Below, one piece after another: positions 7,302 through 15,878 of a DNA stretch of 64,000 nucleotides. How positions within the stretch are numbered: the first letter of the stretch is position 1; every line of letters starts with the position of its first letter. The DNA is from a virus: positions 1 to 64,000 of the IMG/VR virus record IMGVR_UViG_3300031576_000014; one strand, given 5' to 3'. The translations under genes and the position numbers were made by a program. Below the pieces are notes generated by a model, which worked only from the letters and a program-made list of their open reading frames with translations, did not search any database and had not been told where the DNA came from.

Positions 7302-7598
7302 CTACGGGGCCTTCCATTCGCCGCGGATGCGTTCGAAGACGCGCGCCATCTTGGCGTGGCTAGTGTAGCGGCCGAACTTGAGCCAGCCGAGCGAGCGGAG
7401 GATCGTCGCCGCATCGTCTGTCGAGACAACCGTCCCATCCTCTTCGATCAGGTAGTAGTGGTCGCCCCCGGAGTGGACCGTGAGCTTGTCGCCGTGCTTC
7501 TCGACGACGGCGAGCACGCCCTCGGGCGGCGCCTCCGCCCACGCACCGTCTTCGAGGCCGTAGGTCGATCCGTCGTCGTAGTAGATCCTCCACGTCAC
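7302..7598 (-). CDS. Hypothetical protein (98 aa)
   Basis: GTG start overlaps the stop of the upstream zinc-ribbon gene (GTGA). Beta-rich N-terminus (MTWRIYYDDGSTYGLEDG) followed by a helical tail. The DDGSTY-turn pattern resembles small beta-sheet proteins found near phage structural genes, but no family is assigned. Confidence 0.75.
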   Translation of the reverse strand: MTWRIYYDDGSTYGLEDGAWAEAPPEGVLAVVEKHGDKLTVHSGGDHYYLIEEDGTVVSTDDAATILRSLGWLKFGRYTSHAKMARVFERIRGEWKAP

Positions 7599-7849
7599 CG
7601 TGCTCCCACGGCGCGCAGGAACCGATAGCGCCGCTCAACCGCTTCGAGCTTCTTCTCGAAAGGCTCGCAGCGTTCGTAGCAGCGGAGCAGGTCGCAGACC
7701 GGCTTGTCGCACATCGCGCAGCGCGTCTTCGGCTGCTCGCCTGCCGGAACCGGAACGATGCGGTTGCAGTGGCAGCAGGTGAACGTGTCACGTTCGTGGT
7801 CCGGCTTCCCGGGCTCGGAAACGACCGCGTATCCGCCCGCCCGGCGCAC
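7595..7849 (-). CDS. Zinc-finger protein (84 aa)
   Basis: GTG start at 7849. Cysteine pairs CCHC, CAMC and then CDLLRCYERC could bind one or two zinc ions; the C-terminal 30 residues form a charged helix. Sits between structural genes. Function unknown. Confidence 0.75.
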   Translation of the reverse strand: MRRAGGYAVVSEPGKPDHERDTFTCCHCNRIVPVPAGEQPKTRCAMCDKPVCDLLRCYERCEPFEKKLEAVERRYRFLRAVGAR

Positions 7850-7853
7850 CGGT

Positions 7854-8252
7854 TTACTCCCCCGTCGGCGCTGCGCGGTCGACCGAGACGACGATGCGCT
7901 GGAAGATCCCGCCCGGGTGGTTCGAGAGGAGATGCCCCTGGACCGTCGCTGTCACCTGGCCGCCCATCGACGCGGCGATGCCCTCCGCCGCGTCGATGCC
8001 CGCGTTCATCTGCGCCTGCACCTTCGGGAGCTTCGCCTTGACCGCGTCCGACGCCGCCGACGCCGTCTTCGACATCTCGAGGATCTTCGTCGGGTCCTTC
8101 TCGCCCGGCGGAAACCTGGACGCGACTTCCCGGGCCGCCGTTTCCGGAGCCGTCTTCTCGTGGTTCTTCAGCTCGGCTTCGAGGACCTTGCGCAGATCCT
8201 TCGCGTCGCATCCCGCCGCGCCCAGCACGCCCGTGTCGATCGTCCAGTGCAT
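7854..8252 (-). CDS. Hypothetical, probably virion-associated (132 aa)
   Basis: ATG 8252 is preceded by GAGGAG eight nt upstream, which decides the start against a much longer open frame. Helical centre rich in Ala and Lys, beta C-terminus (GGIFQRIVVSVD). Lies directly downstream of the conserved virion-like gene. No family recognised. Confidence 0.75.
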   Translation of the reverse strand: MHWTIDTGVLGAAGCDAKDLRKVLEAELKNHEKTAPETAAREVASRFPPGEKDPTKILEMSKTASAASDAVKAKLPKVQAQMNAGIDAAEGIAASMGGQVTATVQGHLLSNHPGGIFQRIVVSVDRAAPTGE

Positions 8253-8254
8253 GT

Positions 8255-8707
8255 CTATTGCTCCTCGAATTGAGCGCCTGCGTCGAACGCCGTGGTTGTC
8301 GCGGCGGAGAGGCCGACGATGAACCCGTTGCTCGCCGTCGCCGGGATGACCAGCTCGCTGTACGGTGCCGCGACCCAGCGAAAGCTCGCCCTCTGGTTGA
8401 GGGGTTCGCCCCAGACGAACGCGCCCGCCGTGATCGTCGGGTCCACCGTGACCGTGTCCTTCGCGACGATCGTCGCCGCGACCGTGTCCGCCGGCTCGAG
8501 CGCGTTCGGCGTGAGCGCGCTGCCCGTGCCCGCCGTCGTGCAACGCTGGATGATCCAGAGGAACGCGTTGTCCCCCGGCGTCGCGCCGCTGCCGAAGCCG
8601 ATGTCGTAGATCTTCCCCCGGCTCGGCGTCGCCGCAGCGGCCACGAGGAGCAGAACGGTTTGAACGCTCGCCGCGCCCTTGCTCGCCTTCACACCGAACC
8701 GCGCCAT
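8255..8707 (-). CDS. Conserved phage structural protein
   Basis: 150 aa, beta-rich. The pattern of KxYDIGFGSGATPGDNAFLWIIQRCTTAG, a mid-protein LNQRASFRWVA and ELVIPATASNG matches a widespread phage protein family of unknown position in the virion, often encoded near head genes. Start ATG has AGGAG seven nt upstream. Assignment is from family resemblance, not from a determined role. Confidence 0.7.
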   Translation of the reverse strand: MARFGVKASKGAASVQTVLLLVAAAATPSRGKIYDIGFGSGATPGDNAFLWIIQRCTTAGTGSALTPNALEPADTVAATIVAKDTVTVDPTITAGAFVWGEPLNQRASFRWVAAPYSELVIPATASNGFIVGLSAATTTAFDAGAQFEEQ

Positions 8708-8800
8708 GAGATCGCTCCTGGGTTCCGATCACCATACAAGGCGACCTCTGCGGTTTCAACCCGTTCTCGTTGCGCCGCTCGCGGGCGGTCTGTAGCGGCG

Positions 8801-8923
8801 TCATCCGGCGAACGCGCGGACCAGCTCGTGGACGACGGCGAAGAAGATCCCTCCCGTGACGAATCCCCAGAAGAACGAGTCGATGCTCTTGACCGGCTCC
8901 ATGCCTTCTTCGAGCAGCCTCAC
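8801..8923 (-). CDS. Small membrane protein (40 aa)
   Basis: GTG 8923 overlaps the stop of the sigma-like gene (GTGA). One predicted transmembrane helix, FFWGFVTGGIFFAVVHEL, with an acidic N-terminal arm. Supported by the overlap and by GC-rich third positions. Confidence 0.55.
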   Translation of the reverse strand: MRLLEEGMEPVKSIDSFFWGFVTGGIFFAVVHELVRAFAG

Positions 8924-9423
8924 GCAGCCTCTCCGGAAGACGGAACGGAGAAGATGTCGACGTAGCCGGCGAGGTCCGCCGAGTCGACGAACGCGGAGCC
9001 CAGCTCGCGCTCCTGGTCGCCCGTCAGCCTCGGCAGCTCACCTGACTCGTCGCCTTCCCCGGACGCTTCGATCGCCGCGAGAGCATGCCTGACCTTTCGG
9101 AGCGCTCCGTCGACGATCTGGCGCGCGCGCTCGCGCGTCATGTTCAGGAGCGCTCCCACCTCCTCGAGCGTCGCACCGCCCCGGTCCGCGACGTCGAGCG
9201 CGCACGAGTCCGTCATTTCGTCCGGCTCGAGGTCCGGGAAGTTCAGCTTCAGACCGCCCGTCCTCGCGACGACGTCGAGGTAGAGATTCCACCTGCACGA
9301 AATGTGCGGGCATGGCCTCGGCACTTCCCGGCAATCCCCGCGCGTGCGGGGCATCATGCGCGCGTCCGCCTCCGGGTAAAGGACGTGGAGACGCAAACGT
9401 TCCCGCTTCGACGCGCGCTTCAT
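8920..9423 (-). CDS. Sigma-70 region-4-like DNA-binding protein
   Basis: 167 aa. Residues about 82-115 ([31 protein letters not shown]) match the region 4.2 helix-turn-helix of sigma-70 factors, including the TRERxRQI motif that reads the -35 element. Upstream is a Cys/His patch ([10 protein letters not shown]) that could bind metal. No region 2 is present, so alone it could not melt a promoter; a region-2-like protein is encoded at 44.1-43.5 kb. ATG 9423 is the only standard start close to the domain; in-frame sequence upstream to 9530 lacks a start codon but looks partly coding. Confidence 0.75.
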   Translation of the reverse strand: MKRASKRERLRLHVLYPEADARMMPRTRGDCREVPRPCPHISCRWNLYLDVVARTGGLKLNFPDLEPDEMTDSCALDVADRGGATLEEVGALLNMTRERARQIVDGALRKVRHALAAIEASGEGDESGELPRLTGDQERELGSAFVDSADLAGYVDIFSVPSSGEAA

Positions 9424-9530
9424 GTTGATGGTCGCACCCCTGACGACGCGCTTCCTCCGGGAGCGCAGGAGATCGCGCGACGTCGTCGGCGGGAGGTCGG
9501 GCCGCGTGTTTGATGCGTGATGCTTCGCCT

Positions 9531-9908
9531 TCAGGGGAAACCTCCGTCGCTCTGAGCCCCTCCATGCCGCGCAACGTTGATCGGCGCCTGGAGGTCGAGG
9601 AGGTCGAGCACCTCCGCCGCTCGCACGGTCATGTACGCGACCGCGACCTGATCGAGCGACGCGTCGACGACGACCATCTCGGAGAAGACGTGCTGCCGGT
9701 ACTGCGCGCTCCAGGTCACGAGCCGGTGGGGCATCAGCGGCGTGACGATGCACAGCTTCTGCGCCGGACACCGCTGCGCAAGGAAGTTGACCGGAGCGTC
9801 CCCCAGCGCGGTCGGGACGGAGGTGACGTTGAACTTCCCGTTCTCGCACCGCGCGACGAGCTGCGCGGTCAGCGCCGCGATCGATGCCGGGTCGAGGTTC
9901 TGGCTCAC
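9531..9908 (-). CDS. Hypothetical protein (125 aa)
   Basis: Starts MSQNLDPASIAALTAQLVARCENGKF, a helical opening followed by a beta-rich middle (HRLVTWSAQYRQHVFSEMVVVDASL). One Cys pair is too widely spaced to suggest zinc binding. Position between virion-like and small genes gives no firm clue. Confidence 0.75.
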   Translation of the reverse strand: MSQNLDPASIAALTAQLVARCENGKFNVTSVPTALGDAPVNFLAQRCPAQKLCIVTPLMPHRLVTWSAQYRQHVFSEMVVVDASLDQVAVAYMTVRAAEVLDLLDLQAPINVARHGGAQSDGGFP

Positions 9909-9918
9909 CCTCCGGATG

Positions 9919-10125
9919 TTAGCCTACGCGAGCTTTCTCCGCGTGCTCGACCCCGAGCACGCTCGCTCCCGCACAACAGTCCCCGTCTTCGTTGAGGTCG
10001 CTCGCGAGGGTCGCCCCGACCTCCGCCGGGATGCCCGCCCGCTCGTTCCGCAGGTCTTCGATCAGCTCGACGAGCTGCGTACGGCCCATGCGCTCCAGGT
10101 CCTTCGCCACCGGGATCTCGATCAC
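9919..10125 (-). CDS. Small helical protein (68 aa)
   Basis: GTG 10125 overlaps the upstream stop (GTGA). Begins MIEIPVAKDLERMGRTQLVELIEDLRNERAG, a predicted helical pair, with two adjacent Cys near the end. Function unknown. Confidence 0.6.
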   Translation of the reverse strand: MIEIPVAKDLERMGRTQLVELIEDLRNERAGIPAEVGATLASDLNEDGDCCAGASVLGVEHAEKARVG

Positions 10126-10406
10126 GAGGGCCGCCGCTCGAAGGGCTTCGAGAAGACGACCTGGAACGCGAGGTTCGGCTCCTTCAGCCGCCGCAGCCGC
10201 GCCCGCACCGCGTCTGCGATGGCCGCTGCGAAGGTCTCCCGCGAGTCCCCTCCGTGGTCGACCGTCTTCGCCGTCCCCGACGTGAGCAGCTCGTCGCCCA
10301 TCATGTCGTACTCTTGCGGCCACTCGACGCAGTCCTCCCGCCGGAAGTTTTGCTGCCACACCACGAGACCACTGTTCTCGAAGACGTAGATGACATGGAC
10401 GTCCAT
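10122..10406 (-). CDS. Hypothetical protein (94 aa)
   Basis: ATG 10406. Beta-hairpin-like start (MDVHVIYVFENSGLVVWQQ) and a helical Ala/Arg-rich second half. Sixteen bp after the preceding gene. No family recognised. Confidence 0.7.
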   Translation of the reverse strand: MDVHVIYVFENSGLVVWQQNFRREDCVEWPQEYDMMGDELLTSGTAKTVDHGGDSRETFAAAIADAVRARLRRLKEPNLAFQVVFSKPFERRPS

Positions 10407-10422
10407 GACGACTCCCCTAACC

Positions 10423-11004
10423 CTAGCCCAGCTCCGCTGGACGATCTTCCCCGAGGTTCATCCGCGGCTCCCGCAGCTTGAGCATCGTGAGCACCGCCGC
10501 AAGCAGCAGCGCCGCGAGCGCCGAAGCTTCCTCTCCTGGCTTCGCGTCGACGCGCATCGCCCAGCGTTGCTCCAGGTCCCAGCTCGCGTTCGGCGCGCCC
10601 GTGATGCTCCAGACGATCTTGGTCGCGCCGCTGTGCAGCGGCCCGCACTCGACGGAGAAGGGGCGAAAGATCTCCACCCAGTCACACTGAAGCTCCCAAG
10701 CCCGCGCGTAGCGCACCGCCGCGACGAAGAACCACTCCTCGTCCGTCTTCTCGGGGCCAGCAAACCGCCTCTGAAAGTGCCTGCTCATCAACCTCTCCGC
10801 CCGCAGGTGTTCGCCCATCTCCGCGGACAGGTCGCCGAATGTCGCCCGAAGCTCCGCGAGCGCGACGCGATCAGAGCGCCGCAGAAGCTGGTCGCTGTGT
10901 GTCTGCGGATGAAGGACCATCGGCCAGGATCCGACGACCTCGCCGCCCTCCTTCAACCGCAGGACGAGCGGCTTCTCCGCGATCCCGTGCTTGTAGACGG
11001 TCAC
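10423..11004 (-). CDS. Hypothetical protein (193 aa)
   Basis: Start overlaps the stop of the preceding gene by 4 nt. Mixed alpha/beta: an N-terminal strand pair, a helical middle (residues 35-75), an aromatic stretch (EEWFFVAAVRYARAWELQCDW), and a hydrophobic Ala/Leu helix near 165-180 that is borderline for a membrane segment. No family recognised. Confidence 0.75.
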   Translation of the reverse strand: MTVYKHGIAEKPLVLRLKEGGEVVGSWPMVLHPQTHSDQLLRRSDRVALAELRATFGDLSAEMGEHLRAERLMSRHFQRRFAGPEKTDEEWFFVAAVRYARAWELQCDWVEIFRPFSVECGPLHSGATKIVWSITGAPNASWDLEQRWAMRVDAKPGEEASALAALLLAAVLTMLKLREPRMNLGEDRPAELG

Positions 11005-11831
11005 GCCTTCCTCTCCGCGTCCCGCTTCTCACGCCAGTCGAGCGCCGCCCGCACGTCCTGCATGCGAACATCCCTGTCCCTGTACGGCGCGAGACCGACC
11101 GCGTAAACGCGGTGAGCATTTGAGTCCGTGACGCGCCCCCAATCGTCGAAGATCTCGAACGCCTTCTCCGCCTCCATGCCACCGAGGGTCGACCAGCAGA
11201 TGTTGCCCTCGTCGAAGACCACGATGCCGAGCCGGTCCTTCCAAACGAGGTTGTGCATCTCCTCCTCGTGGAAAGCGACCTGCCTCTTCGCCTCCGCAAG
11301 CGCGCCCCGGTGATGATCGAGCTGCTCCATGACGAACGTCGTCCGGTCGTAGAGCCGGAGCACGTGGTGACGTCTCCGGTCTGGCCCGGGACTGTCGGGT
11401 CTCATCTTCGCGAATTGCTCGACCTGCTTCTCGTGCTCTTCGTCCGAGCACGCCTCGACGAGCCGGACCTCGTCGAGCGGGACGTAGCCGAAGGGCCAGC
11501 CGCACCAGAAGAACTCGTTCCTCTCGTAGTCCGCGTACGCGCAGACCAAGGTTTCCTTTTTGGGCACCTGTGAACGTTCGTCGGTTCGAAGTTGGACCTC
11601 GACGACGTCCCCGCAGCGGATGCGCGCCTGGTGCACCGGGCAGAAGCGCTCCCATGGCTTGAGGTTGTCCGGGTTCGTGTCGCGCGGAGGGGTGCTGACC
11701 CAAACGGTGACGGGCGCGTTGCACGTCGCGCAGACCGTGTGGACCTTCGAGAACGGTCCCTTGTGGGGATGCACGTCGGCGCGGTTCCGCTCAATCGTCT
11801 CGCGCACCTCAGGCTTCTCTTCTTCGGGCAT
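11001..11831 (-). CDS. Zinc-ribbon-containing protein (276 aa)
   Basis: Near the N-terminus, CATC and a later FCPVH supply four possible zinc ligands. The central part is acidic (DEEHEKQVEQF), and the C-terminal part begins with a helical HHVLRLYDRTTFVMEQ and ends basic. ATG 11831 follows palindrome copy 3 and a GGCGGCAA motif. Cofactor, partner and pathway cannot be inferred. Confidence 0.75.
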   Translation of the reverse strand: MPEEEKPEVRETIERNRADVHPHKGPFSKVHTVCATCNAPVTVWVSTPPRDTNPDNLKPWERFCPVHQARIRCGDVVEVQLRTDERSQVPKKETLVCAYADYERNEFFWCGWPFGYVPLDEVRLVEACSDEEHEKQVEQFAKMRPDSPGPDRRRHHVLRLYDRTTFVMEQLDHHRGALAEAKRQVAFHEEEMHNLVWKDRLGIVVFDEGNICWSTLGGMEAEKAFEIFDDWGRVTDSNAHRVYAVGLAPYRDRDVRMQDVRAALDWREKRDAERKA

Positions 11832-11864
11832 GGGCCCGTAGTTGCCGCCGTTCTACTTGCGTCT

Positions 11865-11886
11865 CACGTAAACCGCGGTTTACGTG
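11865..11886. repeat. Palindrome copy 3
   Basis: Perfect 22-bp copy. Supplies the TAA stop of the zinc-ribbon gene ending at 11880 and lies 34 nt upstream of the next start at 11831. Confidence 0.95.
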
Positions 11887-12140
11887 GCCCTCGCCTTCGC
11901 CCGGTACGCGCGAAGCTCTGCGGCGATCTGCACCCTCTGCTGCGGGTCCCAAAACGAGCAGTCTTCCAGCCAGGCATCGGGCACCGGTCCTGCCACAGAC
12001 GGCCGTCCCGTTCCCGTTTCTCGAAAAGGCGGAGACCGGGCGCTTTCCGCGCCGCCGTGCCCGTTCGAGCAGCTGATACCGCCCGGCGTCGCGAACTGCT
12101 CCTCGCCGCACACGCCGCACCACGTCTTCCTGCGCCTCAC
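11880..12140 (-). CDS. Zinc-ribbon protein (86 aa)
   Basis: GTG 12140 overlaps the preceding stop (GTGA). An N-terminal CGVC pair and CSNGH could bind zinc; the C-terminal 30 residues form a helix (RVQIAAELRAYRAKA). The stop codon is part of the palindrome. Function unknown. Confidence 0.7.
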   Translation of the reverse strand: MRRRKTWCGVCGEEQFATPGGISCSNGHGGAESARSPPFRETGTGRPSVAGPVPDAWLEDCSFWDPQQRVQIAAELRAYRAKARAT

Positions 12141-12244
12141 TGCTTCAGCTCCGCGCGCGCATGCGCGATCATCTCCTTGGCCGCCTGCGGATCCTCCGGC
12201 GACGGGAGCCGCTCAATCACAACCCCGTGTCTATCCTTTGCCAT
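12137..12244 (-). CDS. Mini-protein (35 aa)
   Basis: ATG 12244 lies 14 nt inside the end of the upstream gene and the TGA overlaps the next GTG. Begins MAKDRHGVVIERLPSPEDP and ends in an amphipathic helix. Real by the stop/start overlap and third-position GC; function unknown. Confidence 0.55.
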   Translation of the reverse strand: MAKDRHGVVIERLPSPEDPQAAKEMIAHARAELKQ

Positions 12245-12482
12245 GCTCGTCTTCATGGGCATGCTTGGCGATCATCATCGCGTTCGCGGTCTCGCGGTCT
12301 ACGCCGAAGTCGAGGAGCGCGAGGAAGATCTTGCGCTCCTCGCCCAGCTTCTCGTTCGTCTGCGAGACGCACAGGTCGCACGCGTCGAACTCGGCGACCT
12401 CCTTGCCGTCGAAGAAGACAGTGCGTTTCCGGGCAGGCGCTCCACACCTTCCGCATCTACGGATGGGAACGACGTCGCCCAT
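12231..12482 (-). CDS. Zinc-ribbon protein (83 aa)
   Basis: CGRC near residue 10 and CDLC near residue 36 form a compact zinc ribbon around a beta hairpin (RTVFFDGKEVAEFDAC), followed by helices with many Lys and Glu. Start is 1-2 nt from the HicB-like gene stop. Resembles small zinc-ribbon proteins frequent in actinobacterial and proteobacterial phages. Confidence 0.75.
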   Translation of the reverse strand: MGDVVPIRRCGRCGAPARKRTVFFDGKEVAEFDACDLCVSQTNEKLGEERKIFLALLDFGVDRETANAMMIAKHAHEDEHGKG

Positions 12483-12483
12483 G

Positions 12484-12699
12484 TCAGCGCCAGGGAACTG
12501 AGTCGTCGATGCCGATCGCCTTGCGCACGCCCGCGATCTGCTCGTTCCGCTCGTTGACGAGGTCGCCCAGAAACGTCGCGAGCTGCACGACGGCCTCCTC
12601 GCGCGTCGTCCCGGACCCCGCCACCGAGATGCCTCCCTTGAGGAACGCGCCCCAGCTCCCGTCAGCCTGCTCCGTGATCTCGACCGTCGTCTTCGTCAT
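12484..12699 (-). CDS. HicB-like small protein (71 aa)
   Basis: Begins MTKTTVEITEQADGSWGAFL and continues GGISVAGSGTTREEAVVQLATFL, the beta-beta-beta-alpha pattern of the HicB antitoxin-type fold. No HicA toxin is adjacent and there is no DNA-binding extension, so this is more likely a lone fold member than half of a toxin-antitoxin pair. ATG 12699 follows a GGCGGCAA motif 11 nt upstream. Confidence 0.65.
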   Translation of the reverse strand: MTKTTVEITEQADGSWGAFLKGGISVAGSGTTREEAVVQLATFLGDLVNERNEQIAGVRKAIGIDDSVPWR

Positions 12700-12716
12700 G
12701 CCGGTCCCCTTGCCGC

Positions 12717-15569
12717 CTAGCGCGCCATGATCTTCGCAGCGACCCCGGGCCCCTGCTGCTGGCTCTTCCTCGCCCCTGGAACGAGCATCCCCCACTTGCG
12801 CGCCTGTTGGTGGGCAAAGAAGCAGTTGTGCACCGCGATCCCCTCGACGCAGAAACTTTCGTCCTCCTCGACGTGCAGGTTGTGGACGTCGCCCTCATAG
12901 GCCACGCGCTCCGCGCGGCTCACCTTCGCCAGCACATGACCGTCGTACAGGAACATCGGCGTGTTCGTGCGCCCGCTCTTCCACTCAGGGCGCGACAGGA
13001 TGCTCCCCCAGTGCTCGTGCTCAAGCGCCGTGGCGCGCTCGAGGAACCGAACTGAATCCGTTTGCGTGAGCTTGAGCTTCCATGACTTCTGGATCTGGCA
13101 GATCTTGCCAAAAACGTGCTTCGGACCGCCCTTCTCGTGCGCGCGCATCGACGCGAGGTAGCCGTTCTCCCAGAGCGTGATCCGCGCCTGCTCGAGCCAG
13201 CCACGTGAGATGCTCGCGCCCTCCAAGTTCGCCCGCCCCCGCTGCGAGATGTAGCAGCCGTCGCCCATGAGCCAGCCCCGGACCACGTGCTCGCGAAACT
13301 CCGGAGAGAGGTCCATCCACGCCCACGGCATCTCCTTGCCCGCTCCAGAACCGAATCGCTGAAAGGTGTAGTAGGCGTCCCTGGACCACGCTGTCCAGAC
13401 CACGCACTTGCCACTCCCTCGGTGCGGCGAGCAGTTCGCGTCGAAGTGTTCCCGCATCTTCGCGCGGAAGAACTCACCTAGATGCTCTTCTCGCTCGTGC
13501 AGCGCGACGTTGACCACGTGGCGATCGCCACCTACCGAGCCTTCGGCGATGTAAAGGCCCACCAGCATCGCAACGTCCAGCTCATGCGACTCAACAATCT
13601 TGTTGTTGAAAGAAGGTATCCCCTCTCCATGCTTCTCCTTCGGAACCGTGAACTGAAGCAGGCTCCCTGAAGCGAGCTTTCCAGGGGCGATCTCGACCGC
13701 TGAACGAAACTCCCAGTCTCCCGCACAGATGACCCGATTGCTCCGCGTCTCCGTCTCGATCCTCGCGGAAGAGGACCAAACCGGATGCTCGGACGTGACC
13801 GAAAAGGCCGCGCCTCCTCGCGGCTTGATCCGCAGCACTTCCCCCTCGTGGCGCCGCTTCGTTGTCCCTGTCACCTTCCGCCACCGTCCCTTGTGCGTCA
13901 GGACTCGATCGCCCTGACAGACGTCCTCGATGGAAACGAGCCCGCGCGACGTGGTCACCGGAGTTCCAGGTACGACGCAGGCCATCAAGGTATCGTCTGG
14001 GTGCTTGGTCGGCTCGTAGTAGAGGCAAGCGTTGACCCAGCGCTCGAGCGCCTTCGGCATGCGCCCGTCCGGCGCGTTCGGGAGCAGCCACGCGCCCTGG
14101 TACATCTCGGAGAAGATCAGCGGGACGCCAAACGTCGGGTCCGCCCGCGACGCGTCCGTGCGGTGCCCCCGGACCGGCACGGAAACGTTCTGGCGCCGCG
14201 CCTCGGAGACGACGAACTGCTGCGCCCCGTTGTTCTCGACGACGACGATCGAGCCGTAGCGCCTGTTCTTGTCCGCGATCTTCTTCAAGATGGTCCCGGA
14301 GTCGAACTTGCCGGCGTCGATCTCGAGGATCTGCCGGTGCCCGGAGTCGAGCACCGCGAAGGTGAAGAACGCCGTGTCGTCGGACGCGTCCCTCTGGGAG
14401 AACGCGAGGTCGACCCCCGTGAACGTCGGCTCCGGCCGGTTCTTCCAGCCCGAAACGAACGAGAAGACGCCCCTCTCGCGCGCGTTTCTCTTGCACAGGT
14501 CGACCCACTCCTGCTTGCACATCGCCGTCGCGTCGTCGCGGCAGACGAGAAGGTAGAGCTTGTTGTACTCCGAAGGCGCCGCGACGTACTCGAGCTTCTT
14601 CTCCTCGATGCGCTCGCGCGGGAACTCCTCCGGCCAGAGAGGTGCGCAGTTGTCTTCGTCCGGATCGTGCGCGCGCAGGCGGTAGCATTCCTCGTTCGGG
14701 TCCGGCGTCGCGGGGCGGAGGTCGGGCGACTCCCACTGCTTGCCCGCGACCTGGTCGCTCCAGTCGTCCTGGACCCTGACGTTGCCCTCGACGTCCATGC
14801 GCAGGGTCGCCCAGCCCGGCCCGTCCGGCGGGACCTTCTCGCACGAGTGCAGGAGGTCGTCCTGGTCCCAGGGCGTGTTGCAGAGGACGATGCGCGCGTC
14901 GCGGTAGTCGAGCCGCGAGAGCACGAGCGTGTCGAACCACTCCTTGACCTTGATGCGCTGCTCCCTCGTCTTCGTGTTCGCCCGGTCGAGCAGGTCGTCG
15001 ACGACGATCCAGTTCAGGCGCGCGCCCGCGATCGGGCCGTCCATGCCGTAGGCGCGCATCGTCGGATCCGGGACGCCCGCCGCGCGCCTGACCGTGATCG
15101 CGTCCTCCCTCCATGGGTCGCCTATCCTGTCCGAAGGGGCCAGGTCCGGGAAGACGAGGCGCAGCTCCTGCGAGCTTTCGACCATGTCCCTGACCGTGCG
15201 CACGACCTTCTTCGCCTGGTCGTGGGTCGCGGAGACGATCGCCCCGCGCGTGTTCGGGTTCCTGCCCGTGAGCCAGAGCGAGAGCGCGACCATGCAGGCG
15301 GTCTTCGAGTGCCCCGGCGGGAGGATCAGGACGGCGCGGTCGTGCGCCATCACGAAGTCGAAGATCACCTTCTGGTGCGGCGCGGAGACGACGCGCTGGT
15401 TCGTCTTGTTGTTGCGCATCACGAATGAGAAGAAGGCCGGGAGGTCCTCCCTCGCCTTCTGCGCGACGGATGCGAGCCTCTTCTGCGCCAGCTTGATCGT
15501 CTCCGGATCGTTGCGCAGGCGCTCCCAGGCGGCCGCGTCTGCTGCTGTTTCGCGCGGCGTTTGTTCCAT
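12717..15569 (-). CDS. terL: Terminase large subunit with intein
   Basis: Phage DNA-packaging motor: N-terminal ATPase and C-terminal RNase H-like nuclease. Visible motifs are Walker A LPPGHSKT (residues 83-90), Walker B LNWIVVDD (185-192), coupling motif CNTPWDQDD (230-238), and nuclease acidic residues Asp387 (GVDLAF), Glu445 (VVVENNG) and Asp525/526 (HPDD). The 950-aa precursor is interrupted after residue 530 by a 385-aa intein, leaving a 565-aa mature protein, normal for the family. The insertion is next to the third nuclease carboxylate, a highly conserved place typical of inteins. ATG 15569 is chosen as the first start with family-like sequence after it. A terminase-small-subunit candidate is encoded about 2.3 kb upstream (17.9-18.5 kb). 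Confidence 0.95.
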   Translation of the reverse strand: MEQTPRETAADAAAWERLRNDPETIKLAQKRLASVAQKAREDLPAFFSFVMRNNKTNQRVVSAPHQKVIFDFVMAHDRAVLILPPGHSKTACMVALSLWLTGRNPNTRGAIVSATHDQAKKVVRTVRDMVESSQELRLVFPDLAPSDRIGDPWREDAITVRRAAGVPDPTMRAYGMDGPIAGARLNWIVVDDLLDRANTKTREQRIKVKEWFDTLVLSRLDYRDARIVLCNTPWDQDDLLHSCEKVPPDGPGWATLRMDVEGNVRVQDDWSDQVAGKQWESPDLRPATPDPNEECYRLRAHDPDEDNCAPLWPEEFPRERIEEKKLEYVAAPSEYNKLYLLVCRDDATAMCKQEWVDLCKRNARERGVFSFVSGWKNRPEPTFTGVDLAFSQRDASDDTAFFTFAVLDSGHRQILEIDAGKFDSGTILKKIADKNRRYGSIVVVENNGAQQFVVSEARRQNVSVPVRGHRTDASRADPTFGVPLIFSEMYQGAWLLPNAPDGRMPKALERWVNACLYYEPTKHPDDTLMACVVPGTPVTTSRGLVSIEDVCQGDRVLTHKGRWRKVTGTTKRRHEGEVLRIKPRGGAAFSVTSEHPVWSSSARIETETRSNRVICAGDWEFRSAVEIAPGKLASGSLLQFTVPKEKHGEGIPSFNNKIVESHELDVAMLVGLYIAEGSVGGDRHVVNVALHEREEHLGEFFRAKMREHFDANCSPHRGSGKCVVWTAWSRDAYYTFQRFGSGAGKEMPWAWMDLSPEFREHVVRGWLMGDGCYISQRGRANLEGASISRGWLEQARITLWENGYLASMRAHEKGGPKHVFGKICQIQKSWKLKLTQTDSVRFLERATALEHEHWGSILSRPEWKSGRTNTPMFLYDGHVLAKVSRAERVAYEGDVHNLHVEEDESFCVEGIAVHNCFFAHQQARKWGMLVPGARKSQQQGPGVAAKIMAR
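12825..13979 (-). mobile_element. Intein with LAGLIDADG homing endonuclease in TerL
   Basis: 385 codons, from Cys531 to the terminal His-Asn (residues 914-915), followed by Cys as the +1 residue. The N-terminal splicing block begins CVVPGTPVTTSRGLVS, with block B as TSEHPVW. Two LAGLIDADG-type helices are visible, MLVGLYIAEG (668-677) and VVRGWLMGDG (762-771), each with its acidic residue. The C-terminal block is DVHNLHVEEDESF then VHN. All splicing residues look intact, so a self-splicing, probably endonuclease-active intein is predicted. Confidence 0.92.
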
Positions 15570-15585
15570 GGGAAGGCGCTTCAGG

Positions 15586-15867
15586 TTACTCGCGCCCGAA
15601 GACGCACGCCTTGATCTCGTTCGCCAGGGCGACGGCGTGCGCGTTGCACAGCGTGATCGGCGTCCCGTCCCCGCTCGTCTGGTAACGGCGGCCCGGACCC
15701 ACGCACCAGACGCACCATCCCCCGTCGAAAGACTCGACCTTCGGCTTCCCCGCCAGCCGCGCATGCACGTGGCAGTACGGAGAGGCTCCCCGCGCGTTCC
15801 TCGCGCACGGACGGGGGCGCGCAAGCTTGCCGTTCGATCCCCAGCGGACGATCGCCTCGCACTTCAC
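15586..15867 (-). CDS. Cys/His-rich zinc-binding protein (93 aa)
   Basis: GTG start 11 nt after the preceding stop. Three clusters (CEA, YCHVH, WCVWC) and a final LCNAH give at least six possible ligands, enough for two zinc sites. The last pattern recalls treble-clef fingers, but an HNH catalytic pair is not evident. Lies just upstream of terL. Confidence 0.65.
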   Translation of the reverse strand: MKCEAIVRWGSNGKLARPRPCARNARGASPYCHVHARLAGKPKVESFDGGWCVWCVGPGRRYQTSGDGTPITLCNAHAVALANEIKACVFGRE

Positions 15868-15878
15868 GGTTTCGACTG

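Noticed and set aside
12484-12699. HicAB toxin-antitoxin pair
   Set aside because: Only the HicB-like fold is present; no HicA-like toxin is next to it and no DNA-binding extension is visible.
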